From contig DATKQY010000061.1 of NCBI GenBank assembly GCA_035532475.1, positions 1 through 64,000 on the forward strand: DNA of 64,000 nucleotides, in the 5' to 3' direction. Below the pieces are notes generated by a model, which did not search any database, had not been told where the DNA came from, and saw only the letters and a list, made by a program, of their open reading frames with translations. This DNA is from DATKQY01 sp035532475. GTDB taxonomy: Bacteria; Actinomycetota; Acidimicrobiia; Acidimicrobiales; Bog-793. Each line of letters starts with the position of its first letter. The first letter of the stretch is position 1. Below are positions 7,288 through 15,220 of the stretch, piece after piece. The translations under genes were made by a program, and so were the position numbers.

Positions 7288-8724
7288 TCAGAACCTGAAG
7301 TAGATGAACGGGGCGACGCCGGCGGGGCCGAGCGTGGTGATGACGAGGAGCGACACGCCGAGCATCGCGCCTTTGGCGACCGTGCCGAGCGCGGCGAACG
7401 CCTCCTGGACCCGTATGCCGAGGCCGCTCGGCATGTACTGCAGCGCGAGCGATCCGACGATGGTGAGGACGACCGGCCATCGCACGAGCGGCGCCGGCTC
7501 GCCCCACGTCGAGAAGAGTCGCCCGAGGAGCGTGAACGCGCTCGGGAAGGTGTCGGCCCGGAAGAAGACCCAGCCGAGGCAGACGAGCTGGAAGGTGGCG
7601 ATCCGCTGCCACCAGATGGCAGCGGTCGACTCGGGCTGCGGCGGCAGGCCCCGCGCGACCCGCCGGCTCCGCTTCCAGTGCCCGACGCACTGGCCGAGGC
7701 CGTGCAGGCCGCCCCAGGCCACGAAGGTCCACGCCGCTCCGTGCCAGAGGCCGCCGAGGAGCATCGTGATCATGATGTTGCGGTACATCGTCGCGCGCGA
7801 GCCGCGGTTGCCGCCGAGGGGGACGTAGACGTAGTCCCGCAGCCACGACGACAGCGTCATGTGCCAGCGGCGCCAGAAGTCCTGCAGCGACCGGGCGGTG
7901 TAGGGCTTGTCGAAGTTCTGGGGGAAGTGGAAGCCGAGCAGCAGGGCGCAGCCGATGGCGATGTCGGTGTAGCCGCTGAAGTCGCAGTAGATCTGCACGG
8001 CGTAGCCGTAGATCGCGATGAGGATCTCCGGGGCGCTGTGGAGCGAGGGGTTGTTGAACACGGGGTCGACGATCGCCGAGGACACGTAGCTCGAGATCAC
8101 GACCTTCTTGAACAGTCCCCCGAAGATCAAGTAGGCGGCCCGGGGCAGGTCGATGTAACGGGGGTCGCGCTGGCGGGCGCGGGCGATCTGGGGAAGCAGG
8201 TCCGCGCCGCGCACGATGGGTCCGGCAACGAGGTGCGGGAAGAAGGAGAGGAAGACGGCGACGTCGAGCGAAGGCGCCGGGGCGAGATGGCGGCGGTAGA
8301 TGTCGAACACGTACGAAAGGCCCATGAACGTGAAGAAGGAGATCCCGACCGGCTCGGCGACCTGGACAATGGGAAGCGGGGTGCCGTGGAGGCCGATCCG
8401 GTGCAGCGCGTTGTCGACGGTGACCGTAAAGAACGTGGCGTACTTGAACCACCCGAGCAGGCCGAGCTCCGCGACGAAGGTCGCGACCAGCCAGCCCCGC
8501 CGGGCGCGGTCCGTCGTCGCACGGTGCAGCAGCCGGCCCCCGAGCGCCGTGAAGAGCGTCGCGGCGACGAGGAGGAAGACGAAGCGCCAGTCCCACCACG
8601 CGTAGAAGACGTAGCTCGCGAGGAGCATGAAGACCTTCCACTGCCGGGGGAAGGGGGCGATGAGCCAGTTGCCGATGAAGACGATCCCGAAGAAGATCGC
8701 GAAGTCAGTCGTCGGGAACAGCAC
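7288..8724 (-). CDS. MBOAT O-acyltransferase, AlgI-like
   Basis: 478 residues. GTG 8724 follows GAGGAG at 8735-8740; the 141 residues encoded upstream in the same frame are Arg/Pro/Ser-rich and not membrane-like, so the longer start is rejected. There are roughly ten hydrophobic segments. The MBOAT signature GLWHGAAW contains the expected catalytic His near residue 328, and ASYVFYAWWDWRF near the N-terminus is typical of AlgI. The protein is inferred to carry acyl groups across the membrane to SGNH partners, which are encoded by the next two genes. This is the usual logic of alginate or peptidoglycan O-acetylation modules. Confidence 0.9.
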   Translation of the reverse strand: MLFPTTDFAIFFGIVFIGNWLIAPFPRQWKVFMLLASYVFYAWWDWRFVFLLVAATLFTALGGRLLHRATTDRARRGWLVATFVAELGLLGWFKYATFFTVTVDNALHRIGLHGTPLPIVQVAEPVGISFFTFMGLSYVFDIYRRHLAPAPSLDVAVFLSFFPHLVAGPIVRGADLLPQIARARQRDPRYIDLPRAAYLIFGGLFKKVVISSYVSSAIVDPVFNNPSLHSAPEILIAIYGYAVQIYCDFSGYTDIAIGCALLLGFHFPQNFDKPYTARSLQDFWRRWHMTLSSWLRDYVYVPLGGNRGSRATMYRNIMITMLLGGLWHGAAWTFVAWGGLHGLGQCVGHWKRSRRVARGLPPQPESTAAIWWQRIATFQLVCLGWVFFRADTFPSAFTLLGRLFSTWGEPAPLVRWPVVLTIVGSLALQYMPSGLGIRVQEAFAALGTVAKGAMLGVSLLVITTLGPAGVAPFIYFRF

Positions 8725-9043
8725 GCGCGGACGGCTCCTCGGTGTGGCGCCCCTCGCCACCGGAATCAGCACACTACCGGGCGCGCCCGCCCTTCTCAGT
8801 GCACTCCCAGGAGCTTTCTTCACGCCGAAGGCCCTGGTGGCGACGGGACCGGTCACCCGGTGCCGCGGAAAACTGATGCTTGCCCGGGCCGCAACGTGGG
8901 CGTAACATCGCGGTCCGCTAACGGGACTTGGCGAACTTCCGGTCGACCAGTCGGTAGCGCCCGAGCGGTGGGGGTCGTGCGGGCTTGTGAACAAGTGCAC
9001 AAGCGCGACCGGAGGCGCAGCGCCGACACGAGGAGGAGGCAAC
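8725..9043. other. 319-nt divergent intergenic region (MBOAT / whiB)
   Basis: This region carries the MBOAT ribosome site (8735-8740, minus), a good whiB promoter (8880-8908) and the whiB ribosome site (9031-9039). Predicted transcription from that promoter gives a whiB leader of about 130 nt. I found no stable hairpin or small frame in it that I would annotate. Confidence 0.5.
8880..8908 (+). promoter_or_regulatory. Sigma-70-like promoter of whiB
   Basis: TTGCCC at 8880-8885, a 17-bp spacer, then TAACAT at 8903-8908. Spacing is ideal and both boxes resemble consensus, making this one of the clearest promoters in the window. Transcription should begin near 8915. Confidence 0.6.
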
Positions 9044-9334
9044 GTGGCCCTCACCTGGAACCGCTCGATCGAGTGGGACAGTGAAGATTGGCGCACCCGC
9101 GCGTCATGCCGCGATACGGACCCTGACCTGTTCTTTCCGATCGGCACGACCGGTCAGGCGATCGAGCAGATCGAAGCGGCGAAGGCGGTATGCGGCGACT
9201 GCGAGTCCCAGGCCGCATGCCTGGAGTTCGCCCTCGCCACGAACCAGGAGTCCGGCGTGTGGGGATGCACCTCGGAGGAGGAGCGCCGCAAGCTCCGCAA
9301 GGCCTGGCTCGCGCAGCAGCGCCGAGCCTCCTGA
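9044..9334 (+). CDS. whiB: WhiB-family Fe-S transcription factor (WhiB1-like)
   Basis: 96 residues. GTG 9044 is preceded by AGGAGGAGG (9031-9039), so a longer start at 8987 is unlikely. Cysteines 22, 50, 53 and 59 (C, then C-x2-C-x5-C) should bind a [4Fe-4S] cluster. The turn motif usually written GVWGG reads GVWGC here, adding Cys75, and is followed by basic residues for DNA binding. WhiB proteins act with the primary sigma factor and sense NO or redox state. The closest resemblance I recall is WhiB1. The convergent pdtaS matches the arrangement I recall in M. tuberculosis (Rv3219/Rv3220c). Confidence 0.92.
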   Translation: MALTWNRSIEWDSEDWRTRASCRDTDPDLFFPIGTTGQAIEQIEAAKAVCGDCESQAACLEFALATNQESGVWGCTSEEERRKLRKAWLAQQRRAS

Positions 9335-9337
9335 TCG

Positions 9338-9358
9338 GGCGCGGCCCCCGGCCGCGCC
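9338..9358 (+). terminator. Hairpin terminator of whiB
   Basis: GGCGCGGCC pairs perfectly with GGCCGCGCC across a CCC loop, starting four bases after the whiB stop. There is no T-run. Confidence 0.5.
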
Positions 9359-9380
9359 GAACCCGTGCCCACGTCCGGCC

Positions 9381-9406
9381 GGCTGGTCCGCCTGCGCCGA
9401 CCAGCC
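9381..9406 (-). terminator. Hairpin terminator of pdtaS
   Basis: GGCTGGTC (9381-9388) pairs with GACCAGCC (9399-9406) over a 10-nt loop, just beyond the pdtaS stop. With the whiB hairpin it insulates the two convergent genes. Confidence 0.45.
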
Positions 9407-9409
9407 CTG

Positions 9410-11008
9410 CTAGCGGTCTCCGTTCCCGCTCTCGCTCCTGGCGCGCTCGGCGGGCGGCGTGCCGAGCGGCACGCTCAGGCGCACCACCGCGCCGCCGTCG
9501 CTCTCGATCGTGATCGTGCCCCCGAGCTGGCTGCACACGAGGTCGCGCACGATCGCCAGGCCGAGGCTGCGGGTCCTGTCGATGTCGAAGCCCTCCGGGA
9601 AGCCCGCGCCGTTGTCCCGCACCTCGACGGAGAGTTCACGCCCGTCGTTCGCGAAGCCCAGCTGGACCTCGGGCGAAGGCTGGTTGCCCCCGACGAAGGC
9701 GTGCTCGACCGCGTTCTGCAGCAGCTCGGCGATGACGACGGCGAGCGGCGTGGCAACATCGGCGACGAGGTCACCGGCGTCGCCGGACACCCGGACGGCC
9801 GCCTCCTTCGCCATCACGCTCGACGCCCGGGCGAGCTGGGCGAGCGCGGGCACGATCTCGTCGAAGGGCACCTGCTCGCCGGGCTCGCGGGCGAGGATCT
9901 CGTGGACGAGGGCGATGGCGCGGATGCGCCGCTCGGCCTCGAGGAGCGCCACCTTCGCGGAACGGTCGTCGACGCGGCGGGACTGCAGCCGCAGGAGCGA
10001 GGAGATCGTCTGCAGGTTGTTCTTCACGCGGTGGTGCACCTCGCGGATCGCCGCGTCCTTCGACAGGAGCAGGCGGTCCCGTCGCCGCACGTCGGTGACG
10101 TCGCGCAGCAGCGCCGCCGCGCCGGTGACCTCGCCCTCGTCGATGAGCGGGATGCTGCGGACGAGGACGATGACGTCCGGCCGGCGCTCTATCTCCTCGA
10201 TGACCGGCCGCCGGTACTCGAAGGCGAGCGAGATGGCCTCGGACTCGATCCCGAGCTCGGCGAGGCTCGAGCCGACGATGGCCGACACGATCCCCATCCG
10301 GTGGAGCGCGTTCACGGCGTTTGGTGAAGCGAAGCTGATGCGCTGCTCGGCGTCGAGCACGAGGACCCCGTCGCCGACGCGCGGCGCCTCCTCGATCGCC
10401 GCGTCGTCGCTCACGAAGGGGAACAGGCCGGAGCTCACCATCGCGGCGAGCCGCTCGAAGAGGCGGACATAGACGCGCTCGAGCCCGCCGGTGCGCCGCC
10501 CGACCGTCGGGGACCACACCCGCGACAGCACGGCGATCACGTCGCCCTGCCAGCGGACGGGGATGCACTGGTAGCGCACGACGACGCTCTCGTCGCGCTC
10601 GACGGGCCGCTCGCCCGTCAGGGTCGTGCCGAGGCGCCACGAGTCGAGCACGAGCGGGAGCTCCTCCGCCGCGACGACATGGCCGACGAGGTCGAGCTCG
10701 AACAGCGTCTGGCTCGTGGTCGGTCGCATCTGGCCGAGTACGACGAAATGCAGCCCGTGCAACGCACCGTTCGAGGCGTTCGCGCCACGGTCGTGCCCGT
10801 GCCCGTGCCCGTGCCCGTGCCCGTGGCCACCGGTCGCGGCCGGCTCGGCGACGGCGAGCGAGAACTCGTCGAGCGGCACGTACAGCAGCAGGTCGGAGAA
10901 GGAGAGGTCGGCGAGGAGGGACCAGGAGGCCATCAAGCGCTCGAGGTGCTGGCGCGCCCCGATGTCGAGGCCCGTGTACTGGCGCGCGAGGTCGGCTGGC
11001 GAGGTCAT
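9410..11008 (-). CDS. pdtaS: PdtaS-type sensor histidine kinase (GAF-PAS-HisKA_2-HATPase)
   Basis: 532 residues, cytosolic with no membrane segments. The order is an N-terminal GAF-like domain (about 1-190), a PAS-like domain (about 210-305), a HisKA_2 box with EVHHRVKNNLQT (His325/326), then the HATPase with AELLQNAVEHAF, DNGAGF and GLAIV. PdtaS signals to ANTAR-domain regulators that act on RNA; a GAF-ANTAR protein lies at 17.5 kb. Residues 61-72 are six Gly-His pairs inside the GAF domain, which I do not recall in family members. The gene overlaps the PHP gene by ATGA, so the two are co-translated. Confidence 0.9.
   Translation of the reverse strand: MTSPADLARQYTGLDIGARQHLERLMASWSLLADLSFSDLLLYVPLDEFSLAVAEPAATGGHGHGHGHGHGHDRGANASNGALHGLHFVVLGQMRPTTSQTLFELDLVGHVVAAEELPLVLDSWRLGTTLTGERPVERDESVVVRYQCIPVRWQGDVIAVLSRVWSPTVGRRTGGLERVYVRLFERLAAMVSSGLFPFVSDDAAIEEAPRVGDGVLVLDAEQRISFASPNAVNALHRMGIVSAIVGSSLAELGIESEAISLAFEYRRPVIEEIERRPDVIVLVRSIPLIDEGEVTGAAALLRDVTDVRRRDRLLLSKDAAIREVHHRVKNNLQTISSLLRLQSRRVDDRSAKVALLEAERRIRAIALVHEILAREPGEQVPFDEIVPALAQLARASSVMAKEAAVRVSGDAGDLVADVATPLAVVIAELLQNAVEHAFVGGNQPSPEVQLGFANDGRELSVEVRDNGAGFPEGFDIDRTRSLGLAIVRDLVCSQLGGTITIESDGGAVVRLSVPLGTPPAERARSESGNGDR
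10792..10827. repeat. Hexanucleotide microsatellite encoding a Gly-His tract
   Basis: Five exact CGTGCC units and one variant (CGTGGC) are read on the minus strand as alternating Gly and His codons in pdtaS. The unit length keeps the reading frame, so slippage would only change the number of Gly-His pairs. Confidence 0.85.
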
Positions 11009-11991
11009 TGCCCGCCCGGACCGCCGGGACCGGACACCGACGTGGCGCCGGTCCCCCCGGCGCCCGTCGGCGTCGGCTGTTCCGCCCCGTGCGCGGGGGG
11101 CGGGGCGGGACCGGAGATGGGCACGTCACGACCGGTCCTCGAGCGGAAGGCCCGGAGCGTCTCGTAGCCGGCGGCCCGCGCCATCGCTGCCAGCTCCGCG
11201 GCGCGATCGGCCACGTTCGCCACGCCGTGGCTGTCCGAGGCAGTCGTCACCGGCACGTCGCGCTCGGCGAATCGGGCCAGCAGCGCCGGTGCCGGGTACG
11301 CCTCGGCGGCCGGCTTGCGCCAGCCCGCGGAAGAGATCTCCGCCGCGAGGCCCGAGGCGGCGGCGGCGGCGGCCATCCGGTCGTGGCACTCCTCGAGCAG
11401 CGCCTCCGACGGCCGGCGCCCGGCCACCTTGGCGAGGTCGGGATGGGCCAGCACGTCGCACGCCTTCGTCGCGGCCAGCTCCTCGAGCGCCTCGGTGTAG
11501 CGCCGCCACGTCTCCTCGGTCCCCCGTCGGTCCCACTCCCCCATCGACACGGCGTCGTCCAGGTTGTCGAACATCCACGTGCCGAGCCAGTGGACCGAGC
11601 CGAGGAGCACGTCGAAGGGGTAGCCGGCGAGCAGGCGCCCGACCTTGTCCATCAGGCCCGGGTAGTAGTCGACCTCCAGCCCGAGCACCACCGGCAGACC
11701 GGCCGCGCGTGCCGCCAGCGCGGCTTCCACGTACTCGTCGAGGTCTGCCGTCGCGTGGTGCTCGAAGTACGCCGCGATCGTGTCGCGAAGCGCCGGGTCC
11801 GGCTCCGAGCGCCAGAACTCTCCGACGGCGCCGCGCACCGCGCTGAAGCGGAAGAGGTGCTCGGTCAGGGCGAGCTCGTGGACACCGTTCGCCGCGGCGC
11901 GCTCGCAGTAGGCGGCGAGGCGCTCCAGTCGCTGCTCCGTCGGGTCGGCGCGCTCCGCGTGCGGCCAGAGGTGCACGTGGTAGTCGAGCAC
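11005..11991 (-). CDS. PHP-domain phosphoesterase, histidinol-phosphatase-like
   Basis: 328 residues, GTG start. The metal-binding PHP signatures are DYHVH at residues 3-7, ALTEHLFRF near 40, LGLEVDYYPG near 100, GSVHW near 122 and a late DSHG near 260. This fits histidinol-phosphate phosphatase of the HisK/HisJ type, but no his gene is nearby, so the substrate is uncertain. The last 40 residues are Gly/Pro-rich and dispensable-looking. The gene probably has a leaderless promoter and heads an operon with pdtaS. Confidence 0.82.
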   Translation of the reverse strand: MLDYHVHLWPHAERADPTEQRLERLAAYCERAAANGVHELALTEHLFRFSAVRGAVGEFWRSEPDPALRDTIAAYFEHHATADLDEYVEAALAARAAGLPVVLGLEVDYYPGLMDKVGRLLAGYPFDVLLGSVHWLGTWMFDNLDDAVSMGEWDRRGTEETWRRYTEALEELAATKACDVLAHPDLAKVAGRRPSEALLEECHDRMAAAAAASGLAAEISSAGWRKPAAEAYPAPALLARFAERDVPVTTASDSHGVANVADRAAELAAMARAAGYETLRAFRSRTGRDVPISGPAPPPAHGAEQPTPTGAGGTGATSVSGPGGPGGQ

Positions 11992-11997
11992 ACACCC

Positions 11998-12003
11998 ATG
12001 GTA
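11998..12003 (-). promoter_or_regulatory. -10-like TACCAT, leaderless start of the PHP-pdtaS operon
   Basis: Read on the minus strand, TACCAT lies exactly six bases before the GTG at 11991. The 20-nt gap to the upstream ArsA-like gene has room for this -10, and no Shine-Dalgarno sequence is present. Confidence 0.45.
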
Positions 12004-12011
12004 GGTCGGAC

Positions 12012-13229
12012 CTACGCCGGCCCCCCGCTCGGGCGCTGCGCGCCCTCGAACAGACGCGCACCGATCTCGAGGAGACCGTCGACGTCGACCACGTCGCGGG
12101 CGAGGTGGGGGACGGTGACCGTCACCTGGTGCGCAGCTGCCAACTCCTCGAGCACCTCCGCCTCACGCTGGGCCACGAGGCGGAAGTCGGCGAAGCTGCG
12201 GCCGACCTCCTCGAGGACGCGGCGGAGCTCGGTCAGCTCGCCCGGTGATGGCGGCGTGCGCCCGGCGCGCGTGCCGGCGAGCCCGGCGGCGAGGGCCTCG
12301 GCGTCGGACTGCAGGGCGTCGGCGACGGCCGCGGCGTCGGGATCGCGCAACGAGGCCGGGAGGACCTTGTTCGCGACGAGCAGGCCGAGGTGCAACCGCC
12401 GGGCTGCCAGCTCCGCGGCGAGCCGCTCCGCCTCGAGGGCTGGCACGGTCTCGAGGGTCGTGACGACCATGAAGGTGGTGTGGGCCTCCCGGAGCAGCGC
12501 GCTGACGCTTCGCGCCCGCGCCGCGAAGCCGTCGTACATCGCTTGGAAGAGCAGGAAGAACTCGCCGACGTCCTCGAGGAACTGGGTGCCGAGGATCCTG
12601 TCGGCGACCTGGTAGAAGGGGCGGGAGGCGAGGCTGACGAGTCGCGAGCGGTACGGCGCGATGAGCCAGCGCAGCAGTCCGGAGCCGAAGAACTCCGCCA
12701 TGCGCTCGGGCGCGTCGAGGAAGTCGAGCGCGTCGTTCGAGGGTGGCGTGTCGACGACGAGGAGGTCGTACTCACCCTCGGCGTGCAGCTCGTAGAGCCG
12801 CTCCATCGCGATGTACTCGTGGCTCCGGGCGAAGCGTCCGGTGATGTTGCGGTAGAGCGGGTTGCCGAGGATCTGCCGGGCGGTCGCCGCGTCGGGGGCG
12901 TGCCTGCGGACGAGCGCGTCCCAGGACTGCTTCGTGTCGAGCATCGCCGCCCAGAGCTCGCCCTTCGGCCGCACGCCGGAGGCGGCGAACGCCGAGGCCG
13001 GCACGCGACGCGCCTCGTTGCCGAGGCCCTCGACGTGGAGGGCGTCAGCCAGCCGCCGGGCCGGGTCCACCGTCAGCACGAGCACCCGCCCGCCGCTTCG
13101 GGCTGCGGCGCCCGCTGCCAGCGCGGCCGAGACCGTCGTCTTGCCGACGCCGCCCGGGCCGCAGGCGATGACGATCTCCTTCGCCGCGAGCAGCTCCTCG
13201 AGCCCGCCCGTCTGCCGGCGGGCGGTCAC
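12012..13229 (-). CDS. ArsA/GET3-like ATPase, second of a pair
   Basis: 405 residues. GTG 13229 overlaps the stop of the upstream ATPase (GTGA); the much longer open frame through that gene is a shadow. The P-loop GPGGVGKTT (24-32) has Pro where the ArsA/MinD class has its signature Lys (GKGGVGKT). DPARRLADAL (switch I region) and VVDTPPSNDALDFL (Walker B/switch II) are intact. Paired ArsA-like ATPases of this kind are known in actinobacteria (Rv3679/Rv3680 in M. tuberculosis). Their client is not settled and arsenite export is not implied, since no ars genes are present. Confidence 0.87.
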   Translation of the reverse strand: MTARRQTGGLEELLAAKEIVIACGPGGVGKTTVSAALAAGAAARSGGRVLVLTVDPARRLADALHVEGLGNEARRVPASAFAASGVRPKGELWAAMLDTKQSWDALVRRHAPDAATARQILGNPLYRNITGRFARSHEYIAMERLYELHAEGEYDLLVVDTPPSNDALDFLDAPERMAEFFGSGLLRWLIAPYRSRLVSLASRPFYQVADRILGTQFLEDVGEFFLLFQAMYDGFAARARSVSALLREAHTTFMVVTTLETVPALEAERLAAELAARRLHLGLLVANKVLPASLRDPDAAAVADALQSDAEALAAGLAGTRAGRTPPSPGELTELRRVLEEVGRSFADFRLVAQREAEVLEELAAAHQVTVTVPHLARDVVDVDGLLEIGARLFEGAQRPSGGPA

Positions 13230-14185
13230 TCGCCGAGCTCCTCCGCGAGCGAGTCGGCAACGAGGCGGATCGCCCGCGGCCCGTGTGCCCTCCCGAACAG
13301 ATAGGGGAGCATGAGCATCGGCACCTCGGACGGGACCGCCTCGCGCAGGCGGGCGAGATGCTCGGCGCCGCTGCGACGCACCCGGACGGCGAGGCGCGCG
13401 GCATCGAGGACCTCCTGCACGGGGCCGACCTCGTGCCCGGCCAGCGCGGCGAGCGCGGCGGGTCCGCCCCCGGAGGCGAGCGACTCGAAGGCCTCCTCCT
13501 CGCTGCGCCCGAACAGCTCGGGCAGGACGCGGTTGGCGACGAGCGCGGCAAGGTCGACGCCCGTCTCGTCCCGAAGCCGACGGGCGAGGTCGACGGCCTC
13601 GTTGACCGGCATCTCCTCCGGCGTGGCGACGATGCAGACCCCGGTGCGCGCGGGGTCGCTCAGGATCTCGAGCATCCACTGCGTCTGGGAGCGGACGGCC
13701 CCGACCCGGACGAGCTCGTTGATGCCGACCGGCGCGGCCAGCTGGCCGACGATGTTCCCCGTCGCCGAGGCGTCGACGACGACGAGGTCGTAGTGACGCT
13801 CGCGCACCTCGTAGCAGAGCTTGCCGACGGTGAGGATCTCGCGCACGCCGGGCGCGGCGGTCGCGACGAAGTCGAACGCGCTCGCCACCGGGCCGATCCT
13901 GCCGACGGTCGGGATGCGCAGGTTGAGCCTCAGGTACTCGCGAAGCGACGCCTCGGTGTCCATCGACATGGCGAACAGTCCCTCGGCGACCTTGCGCGGC
14001 ACGAAGCCGGTCGGCCCGCACTCGTAGGCGGCCGCGACGTCGCCCTTCGGCTCCATCTCGCAGACGAGCGCCCTGCGGCCGCGCGAGCTCGCCAGCAGCC
14101 CGAGGGCCGCGGCGACCGTCGTCTTCCCCACGCCGCCCTTGCCCGTCACGAACACGAGCCGGCGGTCGACCAGGCTGGCGCTCAC
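13226..14185 (-). CDS. ArsA/GET3-like ATPase, first of a pair
   Basis: 319 residues, GTG start. It carries the full deviant Walker A GKGGVGKTT at 15-23 with the signature Lys, a switch I segment EMEPKGD, and VVVDASATGNIVGQL as Walker B/switch II. The usual switch II Asp-Thr-Ala-Pro is replaced by Asp-Ala-Ser-Ala. No membrane segment or ArsA cysteine site is present. The two ATPases are translationally coupled and are likely to form a heterodimer, with this subunit supplying the trans-acting Lys. The DUF3107 gene lies 51 nt upstream on the same strand. Confidence 0.87.
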   Translation of the reverse strand: MSASLVDRRLVFVTGKGGVGKTTVAAALGLLASSRGRRALVCEMEPKGDVAAAYECGPTGFVPRKVAEGLFAMSMDTEASLREYLRLNLRIPTVGRIGPVASAFDFVATAAPGVREILTVGKLCYEVRERHYDLVVVDASATGNIVGQLAAPVGINELVRVGAVRSQTQWMLEILSDPARTGVCIVATPEEMPVNEAVDLARRLRDETGVDLAALVANRVLPELFGRSEEEAFESLASGGGPAALAALAGHEVGPVQEVLDAARLAVRVRRSGAEHLARLREAVPSEVPMLMLPYLFGRAHGPRAIRLVADSLAEELGE

Positions 14186-14236
14186 CGGACTGCCCAGCCC
14201 GCCACGCGGCCGACGGCCGCTTCGGGGCCCGGACGC

Positions 14237-14473
14237 CTAGCGGGCGCCGAAGCCGACGCGCCGCTCGTCACTCGCCGTGACGACCTCGACCCACGCGACC
14301 TTGGCGCTCGGGACGCCGACCCGCCGGCCGCGCTTGTCGGTCAGCCAGAGGACGCCGTCGGGCTCGCCGAGCGCGCGCTCGATCGTGGCGAGGACCTCGT
14401 CGCTGCTCGCGTTGTCACCGAGCTCGATGTCGAGCTCCTTGGCCGTCTGGATGATCCCGATCCGCACGTCCAC
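14237..14473 (-). CDS. DUF3107 family protein
   Basis: 78 residues. GTG 14473 is chosen because GAGGAG (14481-14486) is seven bases upstream; an adjacent GTG at 14476 is possible. The sequence is a small alpha-beta fold starting VDVRIGI, with LTDKRGRRVGVP in the middle and ending DERRVGFG. This matches the DUF3107 family (M. tuberculosis Rv3208A, as I recall), which is widespread in actinobacteria and has no settled function. Confidence 0.88.
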   Translation of the reverse strand: MDVRIGIIQTAKELDIELGDNASSDEVLATIERALGEPDGVLWLTDKRGRRVGVPSAKVAWVEVVTASDERRVGFGAR

Positions 14474-14584
14474 CACGTCGCTCCTCTCGGACACCTCGGC
14501 GACATCGTAGGGGCAGCGCGCCCCGCCCATTTCCCCTCGCTGGCCCCGGCCGGACGGCGATGCTGCGGCCGGTCCCCCCTCCGG

Positions 14585-14590
14585 TAGGAT
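14585..14590 (+). promoter_or_regulatory. -10-like TAGGAT of the nfeD-slipin operon
   Basis: TAGGAT lies 36 nt before the NfeD start, with GGAGAGGGAGG (14606-14616) as ribosome site between them. No clear -35 is seen. Confidence 0.4.
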
Positions 14591-14620
14591 GGCCGTGCCG
14601 ATCCTGGAGAGGGAGGCGCC

Positions 14621-15220
14621 ATGTGGGTAGTGGCTGGAGTGCTTCTCGGCCTGGTGGTGCTGGCCTCGCTGGCCGGCTTCCACACCGGGCCGCACGGCCA
14701 CGTGGCCGCCGGCGTCATCGGCGTCGTCGCCGCGGGATGGCTGCTCGCGATGTGGGCGAGCGGACAAGGCCGCCCGCTTCTTTACGTGCTCTTCGCAGCG
14801 GACCTCGTGGTCTCCGTCGGCGTCGCCACGTCCGCGTGGCGCGGCATCGCCGCGCTTCGCTCCCGACCCGCGTCGGGCGCGCCAGGCACGCTGGCGGGGG
14901 CGGAGGGCGTCGCGCTGAGCGACCTGCGACCTGACGGGATCGTTCGAGTCCGCGGGGAGACTTGGTCGGCGACGGCGCTCAACGGCCACGTGAGCGCCGG
15001 GACCCCGATCCAGGTGATCCAGGCCGACGGCGTGCGCCTCGGCGTATGGGGCGAGGAGGTCCTGCGAGAGGACCCGCCCCGTCAAGGCGTACCCGCCTCC
15101 ACCACGGCTGTCGGCCCGGTTGCCGATGCGGGGGACGTGTCGCGGCCCGCCGGCACTGTGGTGGAAAGCTCCCCTGAAGCCAGGGCGACGGGGGCGGATG
15201 AAGGGAGCACCCGGTCGTGA
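14621..15220 (+). CDS. NfeD-like membrane protein
   Basis: 199 residues with a strong ribosome site four bases before the ATG. About three hydrophobic helices occupy residues 1-70. A soluble OB-fold region (about 92-145) follows, with the NfeD pattern GAEGVALSDLRPDGIVRVRG and later GTPIQVIQADGVRLGV. The last 45 residues look disordered. NfeD proteins partner stomatin/slipin proteins in membrane microdomains; a slipin gene follows with a GTGA overlap, which is the classic arrangement. The protease domain of long NfeD proteins is absent. Confidence 0.85.
   Translation: MWVVAGVLLGLVVLASLAGFHTGPHGHVAAGVIGVVAAGWLLAMWASGQGRPLLYVLFAADLVVSVGVATSAWRGIAALRSRPASGAPGTLAGAEGVALSDLRPDGIVRVRGETWSATALNGHVSAGTPIQVIQADGVRLGVWGEEVLREDPPRQGVPASTTAVGPVADAGDVSRPAGTVVESSPEARATGADEGSTRS

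Noticed and set aside
7204..9084. 626-codon plus-strand open frame
   Set aside because: Antisense to the MBOAT gene and highly charged low-complexity; no ribosome site.
10795..10827. Repeat considered as a CRISPR or regulatory repeat array
   Set aside because: The units are six bases, contiguous and in frame inside pdtaS, so it is a coding microsatellite.
13226..14185. Arsenite-exporting ArsA
   Set aside because: No arsB, arsR or arsC nearby and no ArsA cysteine metal site; the pair matches the actinobacterial ArsA-like proteins of unsettled role.
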